Origin: a virus
Length of the DNA: 52,188 nucleotides
Virus record (IMG/VR): IMGVR_UViG_3300042569_002280
Span: 1 to 52,188 of that record
Reading direction: 5' to 3' (one strand)
The position numbers and the translations under genes are program-made. A model generated the notes under the pieces. That model worked only from the letters and a program-made list of their open reading frames with translations. It made no database searches and was not told the DNA's origin. Each line of letters starts with the position of its first letter. Within the stretch, counting starts at the first letter, position 1. Shown here in pieces: positions 6,156-14,619 of this stretch.

Positions 6156-8483
6156 ATGAGAAAAATAGTCTCTTTTTCCCTTTTTAATAAAATATTAGAG
6201 GGCGACCAAACATACGAGGAACTCGTTCCAGAGTTCCCTGAGTATAACTCAATACTATCCGCATTTCTTAATACAACAACTTCTATTCTTACAAGAACTA
6301 AGGGTATTGACAGAGAAGTATTAGCAAGCCTAGTTGATGATATAAAAACAGTTCCTTTAGAAGGCAAGGCTAATGCTTTGACAAAAGTATTTGACGGCGT
6401 CGTAAAATATGAAAATCCAGATTTAGATCCCGCTGTAAAGAGCAAGTTAAACGAGATTCAAGCTGAGATTAAAAAGATAGAGCCTCTCCTATCTGAACTC
6501 ATTGCACAGGAGGAAGATGTAGAGGTTAAGGAAAAATTGCTAGACTTTATATCTAAATGGTGCGATAAGAGCAGGGATGTGATTCTAAAACCGGAAGACG
6601 TAAAAGAGTCTTTAAGAATTTTTGAATCTATTAAGATCGATCCTAGAAACATGTTCAATGTTTTTAGCTCTGATGTTTCTAATCTTTTAACACAGTCCAA
6701 TGCAGTAAAAACTGACATTGATGCACTCTATGATAATCCAACCAGTGCTAGATTAAAGAGAAGTATAGAGCCCTATAAAAGAAAAATAGATTTGCTAGTA
6801 GACGAGCTTCAAACAGGGAATGGACAGGGCGTAAATTGGTCTATACTCAATAGACCGCAGGCAAAAGAAAGAATAGCTTTTATTCAAAATGCGATAAGGG
6901 ATATAGTTAACGACTACACAGAGATAAGCTTCAAGGAAACTGCTTATGATGGTAGAATTAAACCTATAATGGCTAAACTAAGCTCCGTAACGGACAGAAT
7001 AAATGTCCTACTGTCAGATCTATTGAGAATAGAAAAAGAGATAGAGGAAGAAAAAGTTATATCTGCATCGATGAAGGAAGCTAATTTGGATTGGAGCATA
7101 AAGTCCTTTATGTCCGAAGAAATAATTGGGCAGAGAAGGGAAAAGTGGTATGAGCCAATTACACAAGGCGGGAATTTTACACTACAATCATTCGAGAGAT
7201 TTGGTCCAGATGATCTTTTAAAAGGAGACACATACTCTTACAAATTAGAGGGAAGTAAATGGTATACAGCCAAAGATAAAAACATAGATTCCGATTCAAA
7301 AGAATGGGTCGAAATAACAGACCCAGAGTCTATTAAGATTTTAAATAATGCATACGCATATAGGCTAATAAAGGTGATTGAATGGTGTGTAGATAATAAA
7401 AAATCCTTTTACGACAAGAGCGGAAATCCCGTAATGACTGATGAGGAATATAGAAAATGCATAGCTACTTTAGCGGCGGCTAAAAACTTTGATCCTATAG
7501 CAGCTTCTAAGAGTGTTAAAGGTAAAGCGGGATATGATGAATTTAATTACCAGGACGGAGCGGGATCAGACACACAGGAAACTAATGACGGTGGATCTGG
7601 ATCGGACGGATCAGATGGGTCCTCTAAAAATACCAACCCAGTAAAAAAGGAGGAGAAGACAGCCACATGGGAGACAATTTCTAAAGAACTACCAGGTTTA
7701 ACTTTTAGAGTAGGTGATAACGTAGTTACCAATGATAATGCGGAAAGAAAATGGCAGAAGGCAGGAAAGGATCTCACTACAACATGGTTTACCCCAGGCT
7801 CTTTCACTACACCGGATAACATAAAGTCAGAAGGATTTGAGATGAGCGGCTATTGGGTAAGACTAGCATCAGGTTATTGGGAGATGTATAAGGGAACGAA
7901 TAAACCTGCCAACGAAGATGGTAAAATATTAAGAATGAAGATTTTTCAGAACAAGGATAAAAAAACTTCTGATCTTTTTAAAAATATAATTACAAGTTTA
8001 AATAGCCAGCTGGAAAGAATTCTTAATGATTTAAAGGATTTGACTAGATATTGGGGGGTTGGATCAGGTAAAACTAACATCAGCGATACCGCTTGGGGAT
8101 CTGAAAAGGAATCAAGAGCTATCATCAAAGGGGGAGGAACAAAGGACGAAAGAATAGAGGTTGAGATCTGGCCTGATAAATTAGGAGGAAGCTCCACGTC
8201 CGACGATGTCATTCTAAAGGTTTATAAAAACGGTGGATTGGGAATATTGGATGACGATAATTCCGATAGCATCTGGGGTAGCTGGAAGGTTGATGATGAC
8301 GGCGATAACTTTATAGTAAAATGGGAAATGTATAGCGGCTCCTCCAATAAAGGATGGAAACCGATTAGCGATTATTCAGGTGGAAGAATAGGTGCAATTA
8401 CTAAATTTACTGGACCTGTTAGCGGGGGATTAAAACCAGTTTTAGATGACGCAATGAGAAGATTCATACAGGTTTTCTATTAA
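6156..8483 (+). CDS. Probable capsid-targeted internal head protein, 775 aa
   Basis: No whole-protein family is recognised. The N terminus (MRKIVSFSLFNKILEGD) ends in I-L-E followed by G, matching the T4 prohead-protease site (I/L-x-E). It resembles the capsid-targeting sequence of T4 internal proteins (MKTYQEFIAE). The next two genes begin the same way. Residues ~20-460 are mostly helical and charged; one stretch (LYDNPTSARLKRSIEPYKRKIDLLVDEL region) resembles the product at 8531, suggesting paralogy. A Gly/Ser/Asp linker near residues 465-500 separates this from a Trp-rich beta C-terminal part that may bind or adhere. A late-promoter-like nonamer precedes it. Packaging into the head and ejection with DNA are inference. 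Confidence 0.5.
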   Translation: MRKIVSFSLFNKILEGDQTYEELVPEFPEYNSILSAFLNTTTSILTRTKGIDREVLASLVDDIKTVPLEGKANALTKVFDGVVKYENPDLDPAVKSKLNEIQAEIKKIEPLLSELIAQEEDVEVKEKLLDFISKWCDKSRDVILKPEDVKESLRIFESIKIDPRNMFNVFSSDVSNLLTQSNAVKTDIDALYDNPTSARLKRSIEPYKRKIDLLVDELQTGNGQGVNWSILNRPQAKERIAFIQNAIRDIVNDYTEISFKETAYDGRIKPIMAKLSSVTDRINVLLSDLLRIEKEIEEEKVISASMKEANLDWSIKSFMSEEIIGQRREKWYEPITQGGNFTLQSFERFGPDDLLKGDTYSYKLEGSKWYTAKDKNIDSDSKEWVEITDPESIKILNNAYAYRLIKVIEWCVDNKKSFYDKSGNPVMTDEEYRKCIATLAAAKNFDPIAASKSVKGKAGYDEFNYQDGAGSDTQETNDGGSGSDGSDGSSKNTNPVKKEEKTATWETISKELPGLTFRVGDNVVTNDNAERKWQKAGKDLTTTWFTPGSFTTPDNIKSEGFEMSGYWVRLASGYWEMYKGTNKPANEDGKILRMKIFQNKDKKTSDLFKNIITSLNSQLERILNDLKDLTRYWGVGSGKTNISDTAWGSEKESRAIIKGGGTKDERIEVEIWPDKLGGSSTSDDVILKVYKNGGLGILDDDNSDSIWGSWKVDDDGDNFIVKWEMYSGSSNKGWKPISDYSGGRIGAITKFTGPVSGGLKPVLDDAMRRFIQVFY

Positions 8484-8498
8484 ATGAAATAGAAAAAA

Positions 8499-8507
8499 GA
8501 TATATAA
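8499..8507 (+). promoter_or_regulatory. Candidate phage late promoter (GATATATAA)
   Basis: GATATATAA followed by an A-rich leader, 23 nt before the ATG at 8531. Same nonamer as at 6126 with the same spacing class. Confidence 0.55.
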
Positions 8508-8530
8508 GAAAAACAAAAAAAAACATAACA

Positions 8531-9802
8531 ATGAAACCAATTTTAGATTTTAAAACGTTCCAGAGGATATTCGAAGCTGACGAGCCTGCAAAAGAGGGGG
8601 TTTTAGCTATTGCTCCTTTGCTATTAAGCTTATATTTTCAGGCTTACGGAGAACTAGCCTCCAAAGTGGAGGGATATAAGGATGTAGTTAAGGATCTTCA
8701 ATCCATCATGAAAAAACCAGAAGAAATAGTAGTCATAGCTAAGAAAATAGTGGCACTAGTTAAAGATGCGGAGATAAAGAAAGAATTAGAAGCTTCTATA
8801 GTACCAGCTGTTACAGTTTTAGTTGAAGCTTATAAAGAGCTCTTAAATACAGCTAGCGACGAAGATAAGAAGAAAATGCAAGAGGCATTCGCTGATGGTG
8901 TTTTGGACTATCAAAACAGTCTTATTCAAGCTGTTAAATCAGTTAACGAAAGCTATTTTATAGAAAGAGATCCTATCCTAGAAAAGAATACATTTAAAGA
9001 CGATAGATCTGATTTAATCAGAGACCTCAACACTCTAGAAAGTGGAATCAACATGGTTCTTTTAAATCCTCCAACAGAGAGAATAAAAGGAGCAATGTCA
9101 GGACTAGCAGGACAGGTTAAAGAACTTAAAAAAGAACTTACCGATGATGCTAAATGGGAGGCAATGAGTAGAAAGGATAGAAAGAACAGAGTGAAGGAAA
9201 TCCCTCAGTTGATTGCTAAAATAAAAGAGGATCAGAGTAAAGCTATTTCTGATGAGGTTGTTAAATCCGGGATAGAGAAAACAGTATTGACCAAAATACA
9301 GGATGCACAAGCTAAATTAAAAGCAGGCACTGAAAAAATAGGCGCTATAGTTCAGAAGAATATAGAAACCAAGAAATCAGAAGACTCTAAAAAATCAGCT
9401 GAGGAAGAAGCTAAGGCGTTAAACGATTTCAAGAAAGCTAGTCTTAAATTAGACGATTACAAAGAGATCGTAACTGGCAAAAAAGAAGTTGGGAACCTTC
9501 AGAAGAAAGGTAAGAATCTTAAGACAATTCAGAAGATCCAGGAGTTATTGAATAACTACTTAGAAAAACCAATTAAGGCAGATGGACTTTACGGCGAAGG
9601 CACTGAAAAAGCTATCGCGGAGGTATCTAAAGCACTATCTCTAATTGAGCCAGAAGTGAAAAGTGACGGTAAAGTAATGTCACCTCTTTTGCAAGCTATG
9701 CTTATGAAAATCGAAGAGAAAGGTGGAAAGGAAAAAGTTAAACAAGCATTCGATAAGGTTTCTAAAGAAGGTAGCGGAGAAGAAAAGGCAGAAAAAAAGT
9801 AA
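8531..9802 (+). CDS. Probable capsid-targeted internal protein with peptidoglycan-binding-like C terminus, 423 aa
   Basis: The N terminus MKPILDFKTFQRIFEAD carries I-F-E before A, the best match of the three to the T4 capsid-targeting and gp21-cleavage signal. The body is helical, Lys/Glu-rich and probably coiled. Near residue 135 VNESYFIERDPILEK repeats the I/L-x-E pattern and has a counterpart in the product at 9817. Around residues 327-372 is a peptidoglycan-binding-domain-like segment: IQKIQELLNNYL, then ADGLYGEGTEKAI, as in the DG-x-x-G-x-x-T-x-x-A-I core of PG_binding_1. The tail is Lys/Glu-rich. A protein stored in the head and ejected, with affinity for cell wall, would fit; a structural scaffold is the alternative. 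Confidence 0.5.
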   Translation: MKPILDFKTFQRIFEADEPAKEGVLAIAPLLLSLYFQAYGELASKVEGYKDVVKDLQSIMKKPEEIVVIAKKIVALVKDAEIKKELEASIVPAVTVLVEAYKELLNTASDEDKKKMQEAFADGVLDYQNSLIQAVKSVNESYFIERDPILEKNTFKDDRSDLIRDLNTLESGINMVLLNPPTERIKGAMSGLAGQVKELKKELTDDAKWEAMSRKDRKNRVKEIPQLIAKIKEDQSKAISDEVVKSGIEKTVLTKIQDAQAKLKAGTEKIGAIVQKNIETKKSEDSKKSAEEEAKALNDFKKASLKLDDYKEIVTGKKEVGNLQKKGKNLKTIQKIQELLNNYLEKPIKADGLYGEGTEKAIAEVSKALSLIEPEVKSDGKVMSPLLQAMLMKIEEKGGKEKVKQAFDKVSKEGSGEEKAEKK

Positions 9803-9816
9803 ATTAAAGGCATCTA

Positions 9817-11601
9817 ATGAAAATACTGAGCTTCTCAGATTATCTATTTGAAAAGGAGGATCCCAATGAGGGATCCTTCTCTTCTGATGAATTTACCTTT
9901 AGAAACGGTATATTCGGTGGGACCAGATTCAAATCTAACAAAAAAATGGATCTCATAGATATCTCAGGAGACACCAAGCTAATGCCCAAGGACGATAAAG
10001 CAGTATTGGGGATTAGAAATTGGGAAAGAATATCAGGAATAGATTCCAAAAGGAAAAAAGGATCAGAGGATCAGTATAAATGGATAGAACTAGAAAATAA
10101 AGGTGCGACTAAGAGATATCAGGAAGGCGATCAGGAATTTGATGCAGCGGTGAGATTCATAAATAGATTAATCAATCAACTATATTCCCAAAGTACCAAG
10201 GGGGGTGATTCTGAAACTGGTAAGGATATTAGTGCAGACGATTCTATCTATAGGCTATTATTGGATAAAGCTCTTTCAGCATTAGTCATGATGAGAGCTA
10301 TTCTACCGGTGAACGCAGAGGGTAAGCCGGAGATAAAAGATCTTTTAGATGACTTCAATATCTACACTAACATAATAGATATCTTAAGCCAGGTAAAGCC
10401 GGATAAGGCTTCACATAAAAAAATGTGGGGCGATATAAAGAACCTAGGCACGGAGAGTGAGAAGTACATAGAGGAATTTGGTCAAGTGTGGGGTAAATTA
10501 GAGGAAGTCCCAGAGGAGGGAGAGACCAGAATAGAGATGATGAATAGAGGTGTTTTGGATTTAAAGAACGCTAAAGAAAAATACAGTGCCACCGGAAATG
10601 GTGCTTCCACTTTTATAAAAGCAGGTATAGATAGCTATGCTAACGGAGGATTAAATTTATTGGATAGCAACGGAATTGATCTAAACTCCTTGCAAAAAGT
10701 TTTTCCAGAGATCATAAAAAAATACGAGGAAAAAGAAGCGAGCGGAGCAGTTAACGAATCTTATATTAATCTAAAAAATAGATCAGATCTATTCGAGAGA
10801 AAAAAATCAGACGATACTTCCACAGCTCAGATGCAGGAAGCTTCATACTCAACCCTACTAAATCAAGTAATATCTCTAGCTGGAATCATAGATAGCTTCA
10901 TAGATTTCTTTATAGGATCTCCGTTTGAAACAGAAATCAGGGCTTCAGCCGTTAAGTACCAAAAACCACTTCAGCAGGCTGCACAGTTTTTATCGTCTAA
11001 TAACTTCTCACAGATAAGGGGAAGCAGTGCAGGCGGTGATAAGATCAAGGAGATAACCGACAACTTAGAAAAGCTATCCGCACAAAATGGAGAGCTTAGT
11101 ATCGCCGAGTGGAAAAATAAATCCCTAGAAAAATACGGGAACGCCCAGATTTCTAACGACTTTCTTAACGACGGTGATGCAAAGATAGCAAGAGCTCAGG
11201 GTATAGTAAACGATATGGTTAAGTTATCCTCACTTAAACAGAAAGCAGCTTCAACACAACTTCAAAATGTAATAGCTGATATTGCTAATGTGAACACAGT
11301 GGGAGATTCTAAGATTGATAGAATAGGCGGAGGCGATGGCGTGACAGATGGAGCACCCACCTCTAAAGCAGATATAGAAGAGCTTCAGAAGGAAATATCT
11401 AATATATTGGGTACACCCAAATCTGCTACAGATAAAGTAACACCAGAGGAGGTATTGGAAATAGCTAGATATCTTTCACTGCTAACAGGAAAGACATATA
11501 AAACTGCTAACGGTACCACAGACACAGCGGAGATTAATAAGGACATACGTATATTCCTAGAAAAAAGAGGGGATATAAAGAAAGAGCTATACGTTAATTG
11601 A
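9817..11601 (+). CDS. Probable capsid-targeted internal head protein, 594 aa
   Basis: The N terminus MKILSFSDYLFEKED ends in L-F-E, again the prohead-protease pattern. A second site-like stretch near residues 312-330 (VNESYINLKNRSDLFERK) resembles VNESYFIERDPILEK in the preceding protein. Together with the start similarity, this links the three consecutive gene products. The rest is acidic/helical with no motif I recognise, no signal peptide and no transmembrane segment. It starts 14 bases after the upstream gene and has no separate promoter-like nonamer, so it is probably co-transcribed with the gene at 8531. A role as head-internal or core protein is inference. Confidence 0.5.
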   Translation: MKILSFSDYLFEKEDPNEGSFSSDEFTFRNGIFGGTRFKSNKKMDLIDISGDTKLMPKDDKAVLGIRNWERISGIDSKRKKGSEDQYKWIELENKGATKRYQEGDQEFDAAVRFINRLINQLYSQSTKGGDSETGKDISADDSIYRLLLDKALSALVMMRAILPVNAEGKPEIKDLLDDFNIYTNIIDILSQVKPDKASHKKMWGDIKNLGTESEKYIEEFGQVWGKLEEVPEEGETRIEMMNRGVLDLKNAKEKYSATGNGASTFIKAGIDSYANGGLNLLDSNGIDLNSLQKVFPEIIKKYEEKEASGAVNESYINLKNRSDLFERKKSDDTSTAQMQEASYSTLLNQVISLAGIIDSFIDFFIGSPFETEIRASAVKYQKPLQQAAQFLSSNNFSQIRGSSAGGDKIKEITDNLEKLSAQNGELSIAEWKNKSLEKYGNAQISNDFLNDGDAKIARAQGIVNDMVKLSSLKQKAASTQLQNVIADIANVNTVGDSKIDRIGGGDGVTDGAPTSKADIEELQKEISNILGTPKSATDKVTPEEVLEIARYLSLLTGKTYKTANGTTDTAEINKDIRIFLEKRGDIKKELYVN

Positions 11602-11831
11602 TAATAAATAGTTTTTTTTGTAAAATTATTTATTATTTTGAAACAATTCGTAATTTAACAGCTAAGACTATTACTTGTAATCACCCGGGGTAATATCATA
11701 CTAAGACATATAAGAGCCCCAATCTTAGCTTTACAAAGGCCAAATCTAAAACCTAAATCCCAATCATAAAATTCTAAAAGAAACCTCTTGCTGTTTTCCG
11801 AGTATAATATAGAAAACATTTCTATTTAATT
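11602..11831 (+). other. 230-nt non-coding leader before uvsX, with possible RNA structure
   Basis: No open frame of note. An 8-bp inverted repeat (AGCTAAGA at 11660-11667, TCTTAGCT at 11723-11730) encloses 55 nt that hold a small hairpin (TTAC-TTGTAA region) and a GGGG/CCCC pairing (11687-11690 with 11717-11720). An AT-only inverted repeat lies at 11603-11610/11627-11634 and could end upstream transcription weakly. TATAATATAG at 11803-11812 is a possible early or middle promoter element. By far the longest gap in the replication block, so a regulatory role is plausible. Confidence 0.4.
11809..11825 (+). promoter_or_regulatory. Perfect palindrome just upstream of uvsX
   Basis: ATAGAAA-ACA-TTTCTAT, seven perfect base pairs around a 3-nt centre, ending 6 nt before the uvsX ATG and overlapping a TATAATATAG element. 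It could be an operator for a dimeric repressor or an RNA hairpin affecting translation. The gene at 17908 has a looser relative (ATAGA ... TCTAT) in its leader. Confidence 0.35.
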
Positions 11832-13019
11832 ATGGCTAAAACTACATCGGAAAAAGGGAAAGGCTTTTCTTTCCTATCACTGGATAAAGAGCTTTCAAAG
11901 ATATCCGGGTTTGAGACGGGGTCTATTCTTTCAGAAAACTCTTTCAGTGAGGTTGACGAGTGGATTTCCACTGGTAACTATCTTCTTAATGCCCAAATAT
12001 CGGGAACCCTATTTGGGGGAATACCAAATACAAGATCGCTAGGTGTCATGGGAGACCCGGGAACGGGTAAATCTTTTTTCTGTCTAAACGTCGTTAGAGA
12101 GGCACAGAAGCAAGGATACGATGTCATATATTGTGACACAGAGGGTGCTATTGATAAAAGCAGCGCTAAAAACTTCGGTATTGATCTAAACAAGATTAGA
12201 TACCAGCCTATTCAAACTGTTTCACAATTCCAAACATTTGTATCTAATATATTAGATCTTGTTAAGAAATCCAAAAGTGAGGGCGAAAATCCAAAGATCT
12301 TATTGATACTTGATTCTTTAGGTATGCTTAGTACGGATAAGGAACTAGCCGATGCTCTAAAAGGGCATAATGCAGCAGATATGGGGGCTAAAGCTAAGGA
12401 GCTTAGAAAGCTATTTAGAGTTATTACACTAGACCTAACTGCAGCTAAGATCCCTTTGATCTGTACAAACCACGTTTATACCGGAGGTGGCTACATGCCG
12501 ACCAAAGAAAGCTCAGGTGGCGATGGACCAATCTTCGCTATGTCTGCTGTTGCGTTTCTTTCTAAGGCTCAGCTGAAAGATGGTGCAGGCACTAAGACTG
12601 GTATAGTTGTTACGTCCAATCTTAAGAAAAGTAGATTCACTGTCCCTGAAATGATCAAGTTTCATATATCATTTGCTAATGGTATGAATCCATATGTTGG
12701 GTTACAGGACTATGTTTCTTGGGATGTTTGCGGTATAGAAAGAGGTAAATTCGAGGAAGTAAAGAACGCTGAAGGTAAAAAAGAAATGGTTTTTAAGCCT
12801 AACGCATCGGCAGTTAGATGGGGCGTTAAACATCTAGGAAAGACCATAGCATCTACGGAGTTATTCTCACCCAATATTTTCACTGATGAGGTTTTAAAAA
12901 ATATTGACGAGCGCGTAATCCAGCCTAAATTCAAATTGCCAGATCTATCCGATCCTACTGAAATTTTAGATGAATTGGAAATGGGCGGAAATGAGGTAGA
13001 CGACAATGGAGAGGAATAA
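11832..13019 (+). CDS. uvsX: UvsX-like RecA-family recombinase
   Basis: 395 residues, the size of T4 UvsX (391). Walker A is GDPGTGKS at residues 74-81 and Walker B is LLILDSLG with D161. TNHVYTGGGYMP and SSGGDGPIFAMS correspond to the L2/DNA-binding region of UvsX/RecA proteins. The C terminus is acidic (DELEMGGNEVDDNGEE), as in UvsX. It would form filaments on single-stranded DNA and start recombination-dependent replication with the gp41 helicase and gp46/gp47 encoded just downstream. Its last codons overlap the next gene by 14 bases. A 230-nt leader with a palindrome precedes it, suggesting separate control from the head-protein genes upstream. Confidence 0.93.
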   Translation: MAKTTSEKGKGFSFLSLDKELSKISGFETGSILSENSFSEVDEWISTGNYLLNAQISGTLFGGIPNTRSLGVMGDPGTGKSFFCLNVVREAQKQGYDVIYCDTEGAIDKSSAKNFGIDLNKIRYQPIQTVSQFQTFVSNILDLVKKSKSEGENPKILLILDSLGMLSTDKELADALKGHNAADMGAKAKELRKLFRVITLDLTAAKIPLICTNHVYTGGGYMPTKESSGGDGPIFAMSAVAFLSKAQLKDGAGTKTGIVVTSNLKKSRFTVPEMIKFHISFANGMNPYVGLQDYVSWDVCGIERGKFEEVKNAEGKKEMVFKPNASAVRWGVKHLGKTIASTELFSPNIFTDEVLKNIDERVIQPKFKLPDLSDPTEILDELEMGGNEVDDNGEE

Positions 13020-13308
13020 GATCGAGTTTAAGTATTTGATGGGCTTGTGGAAAACTCTACCCGACTACCCTACTAAGAAAGATATAACATACGAATTAAG
13101 CGTTTATCTTTTAAAGGACGGCAGGCCAAACGGTGAGTTTTCACACCAGACCTTCAATTCTGCTTTTGGATCGGATTGGGAAAAGACCGAGCATAAGAGA
13201 ATAGTCGATGAAATGATTAAAGATGGTGACTTTGAGGAAACCTCTAAGTCATCTGCCACTAAGAGATGGTATAGAATTAAAAATAACCCTTATTATAACA
13301 GGAAATAG
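13006..13308 (+). CDS. Small protein between uvsX and helicase, unknown
   Basis: 100 residues, Lys/Asp/Glu-rich, with no recognised family. Residues ~7-60 alternate predicted helices (KYLMGLWKTLP, KKDITYELSVYLL), and the C terminus ends RWYRIKNNPYYNRK, which is basic and aromatic and could contact nucleic acid; a winged-helix fold is conceivable. It overlaps uvsX by 14 bases and ends directly before the helicase ATG, so all three are translated from one message. Position suggests a role in recombination or replication (for example a mediator or loader), but nothing in the sequence proves it. Confidence 0.7.
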   Translation: MERNKIEFKYLMGLWKTLPDYPTKKDITYELSVYLLKDGRPNGEFSHQTFNSAFGSDWEKTEHKRIVDEMIKDGDFEETSKSSATKRWYRIKNNPYYNRK

Positions 13309-14610
13309 ATGGATTTAAGTTACTCTGAAAATATTATCATCAAGAACATTCTAGAAGACAAGTCCTATCTAGAAGTTGTAAAATCTGATTTTTTTAAGAA
13401 CGAGGGATTTAAAACCATAGTAGAGGTAGCCAAGGATTTCTGGGAGAGATATAAGGAATCCCCAACTAGGGAGCAGATAAAAGAGGCTCTTAAGATATCT
13501 GGCAGAATGGATAGTGTATCGATAAGCGAGATCGATAGCATATATGACGTTGATCTAAATAAATATGACTCTGATTGGCTCATAGAGACCACCCAGTTTT
13601 TTATTGAATATAAGAATCTGACAAAGTCAGCTGTTGATGCGGTTAAGTATCTACAGAGCACGCCTGTTACTTCTGAAAATATAAAGTCTGTTATTGAGAC
13701 TTTTAAGAGTATAGTAAACGATAGAAATAATCTAGATTTCTCTTTCGATGAGGGATTAGATTTCTTTAATGCTGAGAATCACAAGCAACCCACTACCAAC
13801 ACATTCTCTAGCGGATATACTTTTATAGATACTGTATTAGGAGGTGGATTTTCAGCTAAGGCATTATATGTTTTCATGGGTATGCCTAAGGTAGGTAAAA
13901 GTTTGTGGCTCGGAAACATAGCTGCTCAAGCAGTTAGATCGGGTCATAATGTAGGTATCATTTCCCTGGAAATGAGTGATCGAAAATATGTGAAGAGATT
14001 AGGTGCTAATATCTTAGGTATACCCGTTGGTGAATACAACGATAGAGCCGAGGATGACCAACTAATAAAGAAGAAAATTCAGTCTGTAGCTTTTGATAAT
14101 CTGCAAATCCCTGGTAAATTGTTTGTCAAGGAATTTCCAACATCACAAGCATCAGTACATGATGTTGAGAGATATTTAAGAAAAATTGAGGAAAGTAAGG
14201 GTATAAAATTTAAGGTTGTTATTGTGGATTATATTAACATTATGAAGAATTGGCGAAATCCGAATTCAGAGAACACCTACATGAAGATTAAGCAGATTGC
14301 AGAGGATTTAAGAGGAATTGCCATGGCGAATGAATGGTCCATAATTACAGCAACACAAACCAAACAATCTGATTTTGATTCATCGGATTTGAGTATCAAC
14401 TCAGCTGCCGAATCATCAGGTCTAGTAGCTACCGTTGATGGTATGTTTGGCATCATTCAAGATCCCATGATGTACGCAAATAGGGAGTATAAATTGAAGA
14501 TATTAGCAAACCGTGATGACGGTTATAAAAATGCACATAAGATTTTCAACGTCGATTACAAGTTCATGAGAATAGTAGAAGACACGAATACACCCATGCA
14601 CACAGAATAA
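13309..14610 (+). CDS. 41: DnaB-type replicative helicase (T4 gp41-like)
   Basis: 433 residues. An N-terminal helical domain (~1-150) is followed by a RecA-like motor: SSGYTFIDTVLGGGFSAK, Walker A GMPKVGKS at 191-198, GIISLEMSD (DnaB H1a region), Walker B VVIVDYINIM with D307, and TATQTKQ, the H3/H4 segment with the glutamine sensor. T4 gp41 is 475 residues and encircles the lagging strand as a hexamer with gp61 primase. It begins on the base after the preceding stop. No primase or loader is recognised in this window, so those genes lie elsewhere or are unrecognised. Confidence 0.93.
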   Translation: MDLSYSENIIIKNILEDKSYLEVVKSDFFKNEGFKTIVEVAKDFWERYKESPTREQIKEALKISGRMDSVSISEIDSIYDVDLNKYDSDWLIETTQFFIEYKNLTKSAVDAVKYLQSTPVTSENIKSVIETFKSIVNDRNNLDFSFDEGLDFFNAENHKQPTTNTFSSGYTFIDTVLGGGFSAKALYVFMGMPKVGKSLWLGNIAAQAVRSGHNVGIISLEMSDRKYVKRLGANILGIPVGEYNDRAEDDQLIKKKIQSVAFDNLQIPGKLFVKEFPTSQASVHDVERYLRKIEESKGIKFKVVIVDYINIMKNWRNPNSENTYMKIKQIAEDLRGIAMANEWSIITATQTKQSDFDSSDLSINSAAESSGLVATVDGMFGIIQDPMMYANREYKLKILANRDDGYKNAHKIFNVDYKFMRIVEDTNTPMHTE

Positions 14611-14619
14611 AAAAATAGC

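Noticed and set aside
11660-11730. 71-nt element closed by an 8-bp stem, considered as a tRNA
   Set aside because: Length fits, but there is no T-loop TTCRA sequence, no D-loop GG and no convincing anticodon arm.
11788-11812. Host sigma-70-type promoter before uvsX (TTGCTG and TATAAT)
   Set aside because: The spacing is only 9 nt and no Bacteroidota -33/-7 pair (TTTG and TAnnTTTG) is present, so only the TATAATATAG element is noted.
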